In this document: positions 26,401-40,500 of the stretch, piece after piece
Layout: every line of letters starts with the position of its first letter
How positions within the stretch are numbered: the first letter of the stretch is position 1
NCBI GenBank assembly: GCA_029961685.1
Contig: JARWKL010000007.1
Coordinates: 12,960,013 to 13,024,012 of the forward strand
From: Aristolochia californica
Lineage: Eukaryota; Streptophyta; Magnoliopsida; Piperales; Aristolochiaceae
Length of the DNA stretch: 64,000 bases
Reading direction: 5' to 3'
Program-made: the position numbers and the translations under genes
The notes under the pieces: generated by a model
What the model was told of the DNA's origin: nothing
The model's input: only the letters and a program-made list of their open reading frames with translations
Database searches by the model: none

Positions 26401-29400
26401 ACTTTCTATATTTCATATTTCATTCTATATTTCATTTTACCTTCTTTATTTTAACGTTATTTCTATATTTTATTTTACTTTCTATATTTCATCTATCTTT
26501 CTAAATTTCATTTTACTTTCTATTTTTAATCTTTCTTTTTGTATTTAATTTTACTTTCTATATTTCGTCTTTCTTTTTATATTTTATTTTACTTTCTATT
26601 TTTCATCTTACTTTCTATTTTTCATCTTACTTTCTATTTTTCTTTTTACTTTCTATATTTCAACTTCTTTCTATATTTCATTTTTCTTTCTATAATTCAT
26701 CTTTCTTTCTATAATTCATCTTTCTTTCCATATTTCCATTTTCATTCAATATTTCATTTTTTTATTTCATCTTTCTTTCTGTTTTACATTTTACTTTCTA
26801 TATTTCATCTTTCTTTCTCCATTTCCTTTAACTTTCTAAATATCTTCGCACTTTCTATATTTTATTTTAGTTTCTATATTTCATCTTTTTTTCTTTATTT
26901 CATGTTACTTTCTATATTTCATCTTTCTTTATATATTTCATTTTACTTTCTATATTTCATATTTCATTTTATATTTCATTTTACTTTCTTTATTTTAGCC
27001 GTCTTTTTATATTTTATTTTACTTTCTATATTTCATCTTTCTTTCTAAATTTCATTTTACTTTTTATATTTAATCTTTCTTTCTGTATTTTATTTTACTT
27101 TCTATTTTTCTATATTTCAACTTTCTTTCTATATTTTATCTTTCTTTCCATTTTCCCTTCTTCTTTCAATATTTCTTTGTATTTTATTTTTATTTCTTCT
27201 TTCTTTCTATATTACATTTTACTTTCTATATTTCATCTTTCTTTAGATATTTCATTTTACTTTCTATATTTCATTTTAGTTTTTTTATTTTAACCTTCTT
27301 TCTATATTTTATTTTACTTTCTATGTTTCATCTTTCTTTCTAAATTTTATTTTACTTTCTATATTTAATCTTTCTTTCTGTATTTCATTTTACTTTCTAT
27401 ATTTCATCTTTCTTTTTATATTTTATTTTACTTTCTATTTTTCATCTTACTTTTTATTTTTCATTTTACTTTCTATATTTCAACTTCTTTCTATATTTCA
27501 TTTTACTTTCTATAATTCATCTTTCTTTCTATAATTCATCTTTCTTTCCATATTCCATTTTCATTCAATATTTCATTTTTTTATTTCATCTTTCTTTCTA
27601 CATTTTCTTTAACTTTCTAAAAATCTTCACACTTTCTATATTTTATTTTATCTTCTTTCTATATTTCATTTTAGTTTCTATATTTCATCTTTCTTTTGTT
27701 CTTTCAAGTTACTTTCTATATTTCTTCTTTCTTTATATATTTCATTTTACTATCTGTATTTCATTATACTTTCTATATTTCATATTTCATTCTATATTTC
27801 ATCTTACTTTCTTTATTTTAACCTTCTTTCTATATTTTATTTTACTTTTTATATTTCATCTTTCTTTCTAACTTTCATTTTACTTTCTATATTTAATCTT
27901 TCTTTCTGTATTTCATTTTACTTTCTATATTTCATCTTTCTTTCTATATTTTATTTTACTTTCTAGTTTTCATCCTACTTTCTATTTTTCATTTTACTTT
28001 CTATATTACAACTTCTTTCTATATTTCATTTTCCTTTCTATAATTCATCTTTCTTTCTATAATTCATCTTTCTATCCATATTTCCTTTTTCTTTCAATAT
28101 TTTATTTTTTTTATTTCATCTTTCTTTCTATATTACATTTTACTTTCTATATTTCATTTTTCTTTATATATTTCTTTTTTACTTTCTATGTTTCATATTT
28201 CTTTCTATATTTCATTTTACTTTCTTTATTTTAACCTTCTTTCTATATTTCATTTTACTTTCTTTATTTTAACCTTCTTTCTATATTTCATTTTACTTTC
28301 TATTGTTCATCTTTCTTTCTTTAATTCATGTTACTTTCTATACATCATTTTTTTACTACATTTTATTTTACTTTCTATATTTCTTCTTTCTTTATAAATT
28401 TCATTTTACTTTTTATATTTCGTCTTTCTTTCCATATTTCATTTTACTTTCTATATTTCATCTTTCTTTCTATATTTCATTTCACTTTCTATGTTTCATC
28501 TTTCTTTCTATATTTCATTTTTGTTTCTGTATTTCATCTTTCTTTCTTTATTTCATGTTACTTTTTATATATCGTTTCTCTTACTATATTTCATTTTACA
28601 TTCTATATTTTATTTTACTTTCTATACTTCATCATTCTTTCTGTATTTCATTTTACTTTCTATATTTCATCTTTCCTTCTTTATTTTATTTTACTTTCTA
28701 TATTTCATCTCACTTTCTATATTTCATCTTCCTTTCTATTTTTCATCTTACCTTCTATTTTTCATTTTACTTTCTATATTTCATCTTCTTTCTACGTTTC
28801 ATTTTACTTTCTATAATTCAACTTTCTTTCTAAATTTTATCTTTCTTTCCATTTTCCCTTTTTATTTCAATATTTTATTTTATTTTATTTTTACTTCTTC
28901 TTTCTTTCTATATTACATTTTACTTTCTATATTTCATCTTTCTTTAGATATTTCATTTTACTTTCTATATTTCATATTTCATTCTATATTTCATTTTACT
29001 TTCTTTGTTTTAACCCTCTTTCTATATTTTATTTCACTTTCTATATTTCATCTTTCTTTCTAAATTTCATTTTACTTTCTATATTTAATCTTTCTTTTTG
29101 TATTTCATTTTACTTTCTATATTTCTTCTTTCTTTTTATATTTTATTTTACTTTCCATTTTTCATCTTACTTTTTATTTTTCAATTTACTTTCTATTTTT
29201 CATCTTACCTTCTATTTTTCATTTTACTTTCTATATTACATCTTCTTTCTACGTTTCATTTTACTTTCTATAATTCAACTTTCTTTCTATATTTTATCTT
29301 TCATTCCATTTTCCCTTTTTCTTTCAATATTTCATTTTATTTTATTTTTATTTCTTCCTTCTTTCTGTATTACATTTTACTTTCTATACTTCATCTTTCT

Positions 29401-29722
29401 TTAGATATTTCATTTTACTTTCAATATTTGATATTTCATTCTATATTTCATTTTACCTTCTTTATTTTAACGTTATTTCTATATTTTATTTTACCCTCTA
29501 TATTTCATCTATTTTTCTAAATTTCATTTTACTTTCTATATTTAATCTTTCTTTCTGTATTTAATTTTACTTTCTATATTTCGTCTTTCTTTTTATATTT
29601 TATTTTACTTTCTATTTTTCTTTTTACTTTCTATATTTCAACTTCTTTCTATATTTCATTTTACTTTCTATAATTCATCTTTCTTTCCATATTTCCATTT
29701 TCATTCAATATTTCATTTTTTT

Positions 29723-32700
29723 ATTTCATCTTTCTTTCTCCATTTCCTTTAACTTTCTAAATATCTTCGCACTTTCTATATTTCATTTTAGTTTCTATAT
29801 TTCATCTTTTTTTCTTTATTTCATGTTACTTTCTATATTTCATCTTTCTTTATATATTTCATTTTACTTTCTATATTTCATATTTCATTTTATATTTCAT
29901 TTTACTTTCTTTATTTTAGCCGTCTTTCTATATTTTATTTTAGTTTCTATATTTCATCTTTCTTTCTAAATTTCATTTTACTTTTTGTATTTAATCTTTC
30001 TTTCTGTATTTTATTTTACTTTCTATATTTCATCTTTCTTTCTATATTTTATTTTACTTTCTATTTTTCATCTTACTTTCTATTTTTCATTTACTTTCTA
30101 TATTTCAACTTCTTTCTATATTTCATTTTCCTTTCTATAATTCATCTTTCTTTAAATATTTCTGTTTTCTTTCAATATTTCATTTTTTTTATTTCATCTT
30201 TCTTTCTATATTACATTTTACTTTATATATTTCAACTTTCTTCATATATTTCTTTTTACTTTCTATGTTTCATATTTCTTTCTATATTTCATTTTACTTT
30301 CTTTATTTTAACCTTCTCTCTATGTTTCATTTCACTTTCAATTTTTCACCTTTCTTTCTTTAATTCATGTTACTTTCTATACATCATTTTTTTTGCTATA
30401 TATTATTTTACTTTCTATATTTCATCTTTCTTTGTAAATTTTATTTTACTATTTATATTTCATCTTTCTTTCTATATTTCATTTTACTTTCTATATTTCA
30501 ACTTTCTTTCTATATTTCATTTCACTTTCTATATTTCATCTTTCTTTCTATATTTCATTTTAGTTTCTATATTTCATCTTTCTTTCTATATTTCATGTTA
30601 CTTTCTATATATCGTTTTTTTTACTATATTTCATTTTACATTCTATATTTTATTTTATTTTCTATACTTCATCATTCTTTCTGTATTTCATTTTACTTTC
30701 TATATTTCATCTTTCTTTCTTTATTTTATTTTACTTTCTATATTTGATCTCACTTTCTATATTTCATCTTACTTTCTATTTTTCATCTTACCTTCTATTT
30801 TTCATTTTACTTTCTATATTTCATCTTCTTTCTACGTTTCATTTTACTTTCTATAATTCAAATTTACTTTCTATATTTCATTTTACTTTCTTTATTTTAA
30901 CCTTCTTTCTATATTTTATTTTACTTTCTATGTTTCATCTTTCTTTCTAAATTTCATTTTACTTTCTATATTTAATCTTTCTTTCTGTATTTCATTTTAC
31001 TTTCTATATTTCATCTTTCTTTTTATATTTCATTTTACTTTCTATTTTTTATCTTACTTTTTATTTTTCATTTTACTTTCTATATTTCAACTTCTTTCTA
31101 TATTTCTTTTTCCTTTCTATAATTCATCTTTCTTTCTATAATTCATCTTTCTTTCCATATTCCATTTTCATTCAATATTTCATTTTTTTATTTCATCTTT
31201 CTTTGTTCTACATTTTACTTTCTATATTTCATCTTTCTTTCTCCATTTCCTTTAACTTTCTAAATATCTTCGCACTTTCTATATTTCATTTTAGTTTCTA
31301 TATTTCATCTTTTTTTCTTTATTTCATGTTACTTTCTATATTTCATCTTTCTTTATATATTTCATTTTACTTTCTATATTTCATATTTCATTTTATATTT
31401 CATTTTACTTTCTTTATTTTAGCCGTCTTTCTATATTTTATTTTACTTTCTATATTTCATCTTTCTTTCTAAATTTCATTTTACTTTTTATATTTAATCT
31501 TTCTTTCTGTATTTTATTTTACTTTCTATATTTCATCTTTCTTTCTATATTTTATTTTACTTTCTATTTTTCATCTTACTTTCTATTTTTCATTTACTTT
31601 CTATATTTCAACTTCTTTCTATATTTCATTTTCCTTTCTATAATTCATCTTTCTTTAAATATTTCTGTTTTCTTTCAATATTTCATTTTTTTTATTTCAT
31701 CTTTCTTTCTATATTACATTTTACTTTATATATTTCAACTTTCTTCATATATTTCTTTTTACTTTCTATGTTTCATATTTCTTTCTATATTTTATTTTAC
31801 TTTCTTTATTTTAACCTTCTCTCTATGTTTCATTTCACTTTCAATTTTTCACCTTTCTTTCTTTAATTCATGTTACTTTCTATACATCATTTTTTTTGCT
31901 ATATTTTATTTTACTTTCTATATTTCATCTTTCTTTATAAATTTTATTTTACTTTTTATATTTGATCTTTCTTTCTATATTTCATTTTACTTTCTATATT
32001 TCAACTTTCTTTCTATATTTCATTTCACTTTCTATATTTCATCTTTCTTTCTATATTTCATTTTACTTTCTATATTTCATCTTTCTTTCTATATTTCATG
32101 TTACTTTCTATATATCGTTTTTCTTACTATATTTCATTTTACATTCTATATTTTATTTTATTTTCTATACTTCATCATTCTTTCTGTATTTCATTTTACT
32201 TTCTATATTTCATCTTTCTTTCTTTATTTTATTTTACTTTCTATATTTCATCTCACTTTCTATATTTCATCTTACTTTCTATTTTTCATCTTACCTTCTA
32301 TTTTTCATTTTACTTTCTATATTTCATCTTCTTTCTACGTTTCATTTTACTTTCTATAATTCAAATTTACTTTCTATATTTCATTTTACTTTCTTTATTT
32401 TAACCTTCTTTCTATATTTTATTTTACTTTCTATGTTTCATCTTTCTTTCTAAATTTCATTTTACTTTCTATATTTAATCTTTCTTTCTGTATTTCATTT
32501 TACTTTCTATATTTCATCTTTCTTTTTATATTTCATTTTACTTTCTATTTTTCATCTTACTTTTTATTTTTCATTTTACTTTCTATATTTCAACTTCTTT
32601 CTATATTTCTTTTTCCTTTCTATAATTCATCTTTCTTTCTATAATTCATCTTTCTTTCCATATTCCATTTTCATTCAATATTTCATTTTTTTATTTCATC

Positions 32701-33303
32701 TTTCTTTGTTTTACATTTTACTTTCTATATTTCATCTTTCTTTCTCCATTTCCTTTAACTTTCTAAATATCTTCGCACTTTCTATATTTCATTTTAATTT
32801 CTATATTTCATCTTTTTTTCTTTATTTCATGTTACTTTCTATATTTCATCTTTCTTTATATATTTCATTTTACTTTCTATATTTCATATTTCATTTTATA
32901 TTTCATTTTACTTTCTTTATTTTAGCCGTCTTTCTATATTTTATTTTACTTTCTATATTTCATCTTTCTTTCTAAATTTCATTTTACTTTTTATATTTAA
33001 TCTTTCTTTCTGTATTTTATTTTACTTTCTATATTTCATCTTTCTTTCTATATTTTATTTTACTTTCTATTTTTCATCTTACTTTCTATTTTTCATTTAC
33101 TTTCTATATTTCAACTTCTTTCTATATTTCATTTTCCTTTCTATAATTCATCTTTCTTTAAATATTTCTGTTTTCTTTCAATATTTCATTTTTTTTATTT
33201 CATCTTTCTTTCTATATTACATTTTACTTTATATATTTCAACTTTCTTCATATATTTCTTTTTACTTTCTATGTTTCATATTTCTTTCTATATTTCATTT
33301 TAC
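29723..33303. repeat. Tandem 1,503-bp HOR, about 2.4 copies
   Basis: CGCAC tags lie at 29768, 31271 and 32774, exactly 1,503 bp apart. The CATGTTAC site before the TTTTTTTTGC variant lies at 30367 and 31870. Units run about 29,723-31,225, 31,226-32,728 and a partial third to 33,303, where copy 3 leaves the pattern (CTTTCCATATTTC against CTTTCTTTATTTT). Private shared variants include TTTAAATATTTCTG, CTTTATATATTTCAAC, AATTCAAATTTAC and CTTTGTT before the ACATTTTAC step. Copies differ at only a few positions, such as 30,409, 30,617 and 31,047, so this is a young amplification. The period is close to 79 monomers. Confidence 0.92.
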
Positions 33304-36300
33304 TTTCCATATTTCATTTTAATTTCTATATTTCTTCTTTCTTTCTTTATTTCATGTTACTTTTTATCTTTCATCCTTCTTTATATATTTCATTTTACTT
33401 TCTATATTTCATCATATTTTTTATATTTCATATTTCATTCTATATTTCATTTTACTTTCTTTATTTTAACCTTCTTTCTATATTTTATTTTACTTTCTAC
33501 ATTTGATCTTTCTTTATAAATTTTATTTTACTTTCTATATTTGATCTTTCTTTCTGTATTTCATTTTACTTTCTATATTTCATCTTTCTTTCTGTATTTC
33601 ATTTTACTTTCTATATTTCATATTTCTTTCTATATTTTATTTTACTTTCTATTTTTCATCTTACTTTCTATTTTTTATTTTACTTTCTATATTTCAACTT
33701 CTTTCTAAATTTTATTTTCCTTTCTATAATTCTTCTTTATTTCCATATTTCCTTTTTCTTTCAATATTTCATTTTTTTATTTCATCTTTCTTTCTATATT
33801 ACATTTTCCTTTCTATATTTCATCTTTCTTTATATATTTCTTTTTACTTTTTATGTTTCATATTTCTTTCTATATTTCATTTTACTTTCTTTATTTTAAG
33901 TTTCTTTCTATATTTCATTGTACTCTCTATTTTTCACCTTTCTTTCTTTAATTCATTTTACTTTCTAAACATCATTTTTTTACTATATTTTATTTTACTT
34001 ACTTTTTTTCATCCTTCTTTCTTTATTTTATTTTACTTTCTATATTTCATCTCACTTTCTATTTTTCATCTTACCTTTTATTTTTCATTTTACTTTCTAT
34101 ATTTCATCTTCTTTCTCCATTTCATTTTACTTTCTATAATTCAACTTTCTTTCTATATTTTATCTTTGTTTCCATTTTTCCTTTTTCTCTCAATATTTTA
34201 CATTTTACTTTCTATATTTCATCTTTCTTTAGATATTTCATATTTCATTCTATATTTCATTTTACTTTCTTTATTTTAACCTTCTTTCTATATTTTATTT
34301 TACTTTCTATATTTCATCTTTCTTTCTAAATTTCATTTTACTTTCTATATTTAATCTTTCTTTCTGTATTTCATTTTACTTTCTATATTTTATTTTACAT
34401 CTATTTTTCATTTTACTTTCTATTTTTTATTTTACTTTGTATATTTCAACTTCTTTATATATTTCATTTTACTTTCTATAATTCATCTTTCTTTCCATAT
34501 TTCCATTTTCATTCAATATTTCATTTTTTTTATTTCATCTTTCTTTCTGTTTTACATTTTACTTTCTATATTTCATCTTTCTTTCTACATTTCCTTTAAC
34601 TTTCTAAATATCTTCGCACTTTCTATATTTCATTTTAGTTTCAATATTTCATCTTTCGTTCTTTATTTCATGTTACTGTCTATATTTCATCTTTCTTTAT
34701 ATATTTCATTTTACTTTCTATATTTCATATTTCATTTTATATTTCATTTTACTTTCTTTATTTTTACCTTCTTTCTATATTTTATCTTACTTTCTATATT
34801 TCATCTTTCTTTCTAAATTTCATTTTACTTTCTATATTTAATATTTCTTTCTGTATTTCATTTTACTTTCTATATTTCATCTTTCTTGTTATATTTTATT
34901 TTACTTTCTATTTTTCATCTTACTTTCTATTTTTCATTTTACTTTCTATATTTCAACTTCTTTCTATATTTCATTTTACTTTCTATAATTCATCTTTCTT
35001 TCCATATTCCCATTTTCATTCAATATTTCATTTTTTATTTCATCTTTCTTTCTGTTTTACATTTTACTTTCTATATTTCATCTTTCTTTCTACATTTCCT
35101 TTAATTTTCTAAATATCTTCACACTTTCTATATTTCATTTTAGTTTCTATATTTCATCCTTCTTTCTTTATTTCATGTTACTTTCTATATTTCAACTTTC
35201 TTTATATATTTCATTTTACTTTCTATATTTCATATTTCATTCTATATTTCATTTTACTTTCTTTATTTTAACCTTCTTTCTATATTTCATTTTACTTTCT
35301 ATATTTCATCATTCTTTCTAAATTTTATTTTAATTTCTATATTTCATCATTCTTTCTAAATTTTATTTTACTTTCTATATTTAATCTTTCTTTCTTTATT
35401 TCATTTTAATTTCTATATTTCATCTTTCTTTCCATATTTTATTTTACTTTCTATTTTTCATCTTACTTTCTATTTTTCATTTTACTTTCTTTATTTTAAC
35501 CTTTTTCTATTTTTCATTTTCCTTTCTATAATTCATCTTTCTCTCTATAATTCATCTTTCTTTCCATATTTCCTTTTTCTTTCAATATTTCATTTTTTTT
35601 ATTTCATCTTCTTTCTATATTACATTTTACTTTCTATATTTCATCTTTCTTTATATATTGCTTTTTACTTTCTATATTTCATTTAACTTTCTATGTTTCA
35701 TATTTCTTTCTATATTTCATTCTACTTTCTTTATTTTAACCTTCTTTCTACATTTCATTTTACTTTCTATATTTCATCTTTCTTTCTTTAATTCATATTA
35801 CTTTCTATACATCATTTATTTTACTATATTTTATTTTACTTTATATATTTCATCTTTCTTTATAAATTTTATTTAACTTTTTATATTTCATCTTTCTTTC
35901 TATATTTCATTTTACTTTCTATATTTCATCTTTCTTTCTGTATTTCACTTCACTTTCTATATTTCATCTTTCTTTCTATATTTAATTTTAGTTTCTATAT
36001 TTTAACTTTCTTTTTTTATTTCATGTTACTTTCTATATATCGTTTTTCTTACTATATTTTATTTTACTTTCTATACTACATCATTCTTTCTGTATTTCAT
36101 TTTACTTTCTATATTTCATCTTTATTTCTTTATTTTATTTTATTTTCTATATTTCATCATACTTTCAATATTTCATCTTACTTTCTATTTTTCATCTTAC
36201 CTTTTATTTTTCATTCTACTTTCTATATTTCATCTTCAATCTACATTTCATTTTACTTTCTATAATTCAACTTTCTTTAGATATTTCGTTTTACTTTCTA

Positions 36301-37500
36301 TATTTCATTTTTCTTTCTATATTTCTTATTTCATTCTATATTTCATTTTACTTTCTTTATTTTAACCTTCTTTCTATATTTTATTTTACTTTCTATATTT
36401 CATCATTCTTTCTAAATTTCATTTTACTTTCTATATTTAATCTTTCTTTCTGTATTTCATTTTACTTTCTAGATTTCATGTTTCTTTTTATATTTTATTT
36501 TACTTTCTATTTTTCATCTTCCTTTCTATTTTTCATTTTCCTTTCTATATTTCAACTTCTTTCTATATTTCATTTTCCTTTCTATAATTCATCTTTCTTT
36601 CCACATTTCCATTTTAATTCAATATTTCATTTTTTTAATTCATCTTTCTTTCTGTTTTACATTTTACTTTCTATATTTCATCTTTCTTTCTACACTTCCA
36701 TTAACTTTCTAAATATCTTCACACTTTCTATATTTCATTTTACCTTCTTTCTTTATTTCATGTTACTTTCTATACTTCATCTTTCTTTATATATTTCATT
36801 TTACTTTCTACATTTCATTATACTTTCTATATTTCATCTTTCATTCTATATTTCATTTTACTTTCTTTATTTTAACCTTCCTTCTATATTTTATTTTACT
36901 TTCTATATTTCATCTTTCTTTCTAAATTTCATTTTACTTTCTATATTTAATCTTTCTTTCTGTATTTCTTTTTACTTTCTATATTTCATCTTTCTTTCTA
37001 TATTTTATTTTACTTTCTATTTTTCATCTTAATTTCTTTTTTCATTTTACTTTTTATATTTCAACTTCTTTCTATATTTCATTTTCCTTTCTATAATTCA
37101 TCTTTCTTTCCATATTTCCTTTTTCTTTCAATATTTCATTTTTTTTATTTCATCTTTCTTTATATTTTACATTTTACTTTCTATATTTCATCTTTCTTTA
37201 TATATTTCTTTTTACTTTCTACATTTCATTTAGCTTTCAATGTTTCATATTTCTTTCTATATTTCATTTTACTTTCTTTATTTTAACCTTTTTTCTATAT
37301 TTCATTTTACTTTCTATATTTCACCTTTCTTTCTTTAATTCATGTTACTTTCTATACATCATTTTTTTACTATATTTTATTTTACTTTCTATATTTCATC
37401 TTTCTTTATAAATTTTATTTTACTTTTTATATTTCATCTTTCTTTCTATATTTCATTTTACTTTCTATATTTCATCTTTCTTTCTATATTTCATCTTTCT
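33304..37500. repeat. Irregular monomer segment without strong local HOR
   Basis: This segment is a continuous 19 bp repeat with more private substitutions than its neighbours. It has only one TCTTCGCAC tag (34615) and two TCTTCACAC tags (about 35,119 and 36,719). A local one-to-two monomer repeat of TTTCATCATTCTTTCTAAAT occurs at about 35,300-35,360. I found no tandem duplication above 100 bp inside it. It may be an older, less homogenised part of the array. No gene is seen. Confidence 0.7.
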
Positions 37501-40500
37501 TTCTATATTTCATTTTAGTTTCTATATTTCAACTTTCTTTCTTTATTCCATGTTACTTTCTATATATCGTTTTTCTTACTATATTTCATTTTACATTCTA
37601 TATTTTATTTTCCTTTCTATACTTCATCATTCTTTCTGTATTTCATTTTACTTTTTATAAGTCATCTTTCTTTCTTTATTTTACTTTACTTGCTATATTT
37701 CATCTCACTTTCTATATTTTATCTTACTTTCTATTTTTCATCTTACCTTCTATTTTTCATTTTACTTTCTATATTTCATCTTCTTTCTACATTTCATTTT
37801 ACTTTCTATAATTCAACTTCCTTTCTATATTTTATCTTTCTTTCCATTTTTCCTTTTTCTTTCAATATTTCATTTTATTTTATTTTTATTTCTTCTTTCT
37901 TTCTATATTAAAATTTACTTTCTATATTTCATATTTCTTTAGATATTTTATTTTTCGTTCTATATTTCATTTTACTTTCTTTATTTTAACCTTCTTTCTA
38001 TATCTTATTTTACTTTCTATATTTCATCTTTCTTTCTAAATTTCACTTTACTTTCTATATTTAATCTTTCCTTCTGTATTTCATTTTAGTTTCTATATTT
38101 CATCTTTCTTTTTATATTTTATTTTACTTTCTATTTTTCATCTTACTTTCTATTTTTCATTTTACTTTCTATATTTCAACTTCTTTCTATATTTCATTTT
38201 CCTTTCTATAATTCATTTTTCTTTCCATGTTTCCATTTTCATTCAATATTTCATTTTTTTATTTCATCTTTCTTTCTGTTTTACATTTTACTTTCTACAT
38301 TTCATCTTTCTTTCTACATTTCCTTTAACTTTCTAAATATCTTCGCACTTTCTATATTTCATTTTAACTTCTTTCTATATTTCATTTTTGTTTCTATATT
38401 TTATCTTTCTTTATATATTTCAATTTAATTTCTATATTTCATTATACTTTCTATATTTCATATTTCATTTTACTTTCTTTATTTTAACCTTCTTTCTATA
38501 TTTTATTATACTTTCTATATTTCATCTTTATTTATAAATTTCTTTTTACTTTCTATATTTAATCTTTCTTTCTGTATTTCATTTTACTTTCAATATTTCA
38601 TCTTTCTTTCTATATTTTATTTTACTTTCTATTTTTCATCTTACTTTCTATTTTTTATTTTACTTTCTATTTTTCATTTTACTTTCTATATATCAACTTC
38701 TTTCAATATTTCATTTTCCTTTCTATAATTCATCTTTCTTTCCGTATTTCCTTTTTCTTTCAATATTTTATTTTTTTTATTTCATCTTTCTTTCTATATT
38801 ACATTTTACTTTCTATATTTCATCTTTCTTTATATATTTCTTTTTACTTTCTATATTTCATATTTATTTCTATATTTCATTTTACTTTCTATTCTTCATC
38901 TTTCTTTCTATAATCCACGTTACTTTCTATACATCATTTTTTTTACTATATTTTATTTCACTTTCTATATTTCATCTTTCTTTCTATATTACATTTTACT
39001 TTCTCTATTTCATCTTTCTTTATATATTTCTTTTTGCTTTCTATGTTTCATATTTCTATCTATATTTCATTTTACTTTCTTTATTTTAACCTTCTTTATA
39101 TATTTCATTTCACTTTCTATTTTTCATCTTTCTTTCTTTAATTCATGTTACTTTCTATACATAATTTTTTTACTATATTTTATTTTACTTTCTATATTTC
39201 ATCTTTCTTTGTAAATTTCATTTTACTTTTTATATTTCATTTTTCTTTCTATATTTCATTTTACTTTCTATATTTCATCTTTCTTTCTATATTTCATTTC
39301 ACTTTCTATATTTCATCTTTCTTTCTATATTTCATTTTAGTTTCTATATTTCATCTTTCTTTCATTATTTTATTTTACTTTCTATATTTCATCTTACTTT
39401 CTAATTTTCATCTTACCTTCTATTTTTCATTTTACTTTCTATATTTCATCTTCTTTCTACATTTCATTTTACTTTCTATAATTCAACTTTCTTTCTATAT
39501 TTTATCTTTGTTTCCATTTTTCCTTTTTCTTTCAATATTTCATTTTATTCTAATTTTATTTCTTCTTTCTTTCTTTCTACATTACATTTTACTTTTTATA
39601 TTTAATCTTCCTTTAGATATTTCATTTTACTTTCTATATTTCATATGTCATTCTATATATTATTTTACTTTTTTTATTTTAACCTTCTTTCTATATTTTA
39701 TTTTACTTTCTACATTTCATCTTTCTTTCTAAATTTCATTTTACTTTTTATATTTAATCTTTCTTTCTGTATTTCATTTTACTTTCTATATTTCATCTTT
39801 CTTTTTATATTTTATTTTACTTTCTATTTTTCATCTTACATTCTATATTTCATTTTACTTTCTATATTTCAACTTCTTTCTATATTTCATTTTACTTTCT
39901 TTATTTTAACCTTCTTTCTATATTTTATTTTACTTTCTATATTTCATCTTTCTTTCTAAATTTCATTTTACTTTCTATATTTAATCTTTCTTTCTGTATT
40001 TCATTTTACTTTCTATATTTCACCTTTCTATCTATATTTAATTTTACTTTCCATTTTTCATCTTACTTTCTATTTTTCATTTTACTTTCTATATTTCAAC
40101 TTCTTTCTATATTTCATTTTCCTTTCAATAATTCATCTGTCTTTCCGTATTTCCTTTTTCTTTCAATATTTCAATTTTTTATTTCATCTTTCTTTCTATA
40201 TTACATTTTACTTTCTATATTTCATCTTTCTTTATATATTTCTTTTTACTTTCTATGTTTCATATTTCTTTCTATATTTCATTTTACTTTCTTTATTTTA
40301 ACCTTATTTTTATATTTCATTTTACGTTCGATTTTTCACCTTTCTTTCTTTAAATCATGTTACTTTCTCTACATCATTTTTTTTACTATATTTTATTTTA
40401 CTTCTATATTTCATCTTTCTTTATAAATTTCATTGTACTTTTTATATTTCATCTTTCTTTCTATATTTCATTTCACTTTTTCTATTTCATCTTTCTTTCT

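Larger units (their letters stand above)
15581..29722. repeat. Family B higher-order repeat domain
   Basis: This domain is defined by tags rare in family A: TATTTGATATTTC, TTTTAACGTTATTTC, TTTTAGCCGTC, CTTTCTCCATTTCC, TTTAAATATTTCCG and TATTTCGTCTTTC. It has two kinds of phase tag. TCTTCGCAC occurs (CGCAC) at 16121, 17721, 20122, 23168 and 26847. TCTTCACAC occurs at 19189, 20989, 25129 and 27628. The first part has a 1.6 kb period; later units are irregular 2-4 kb compounds with deletions. A block at 21.6-22.6 kb recurs at 25.8-26.4 kb (offset about 4,136) and at 28.3-29.3 kb (offset 6,695). No coding or RNA gene is seen. Confidence 0.8.
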
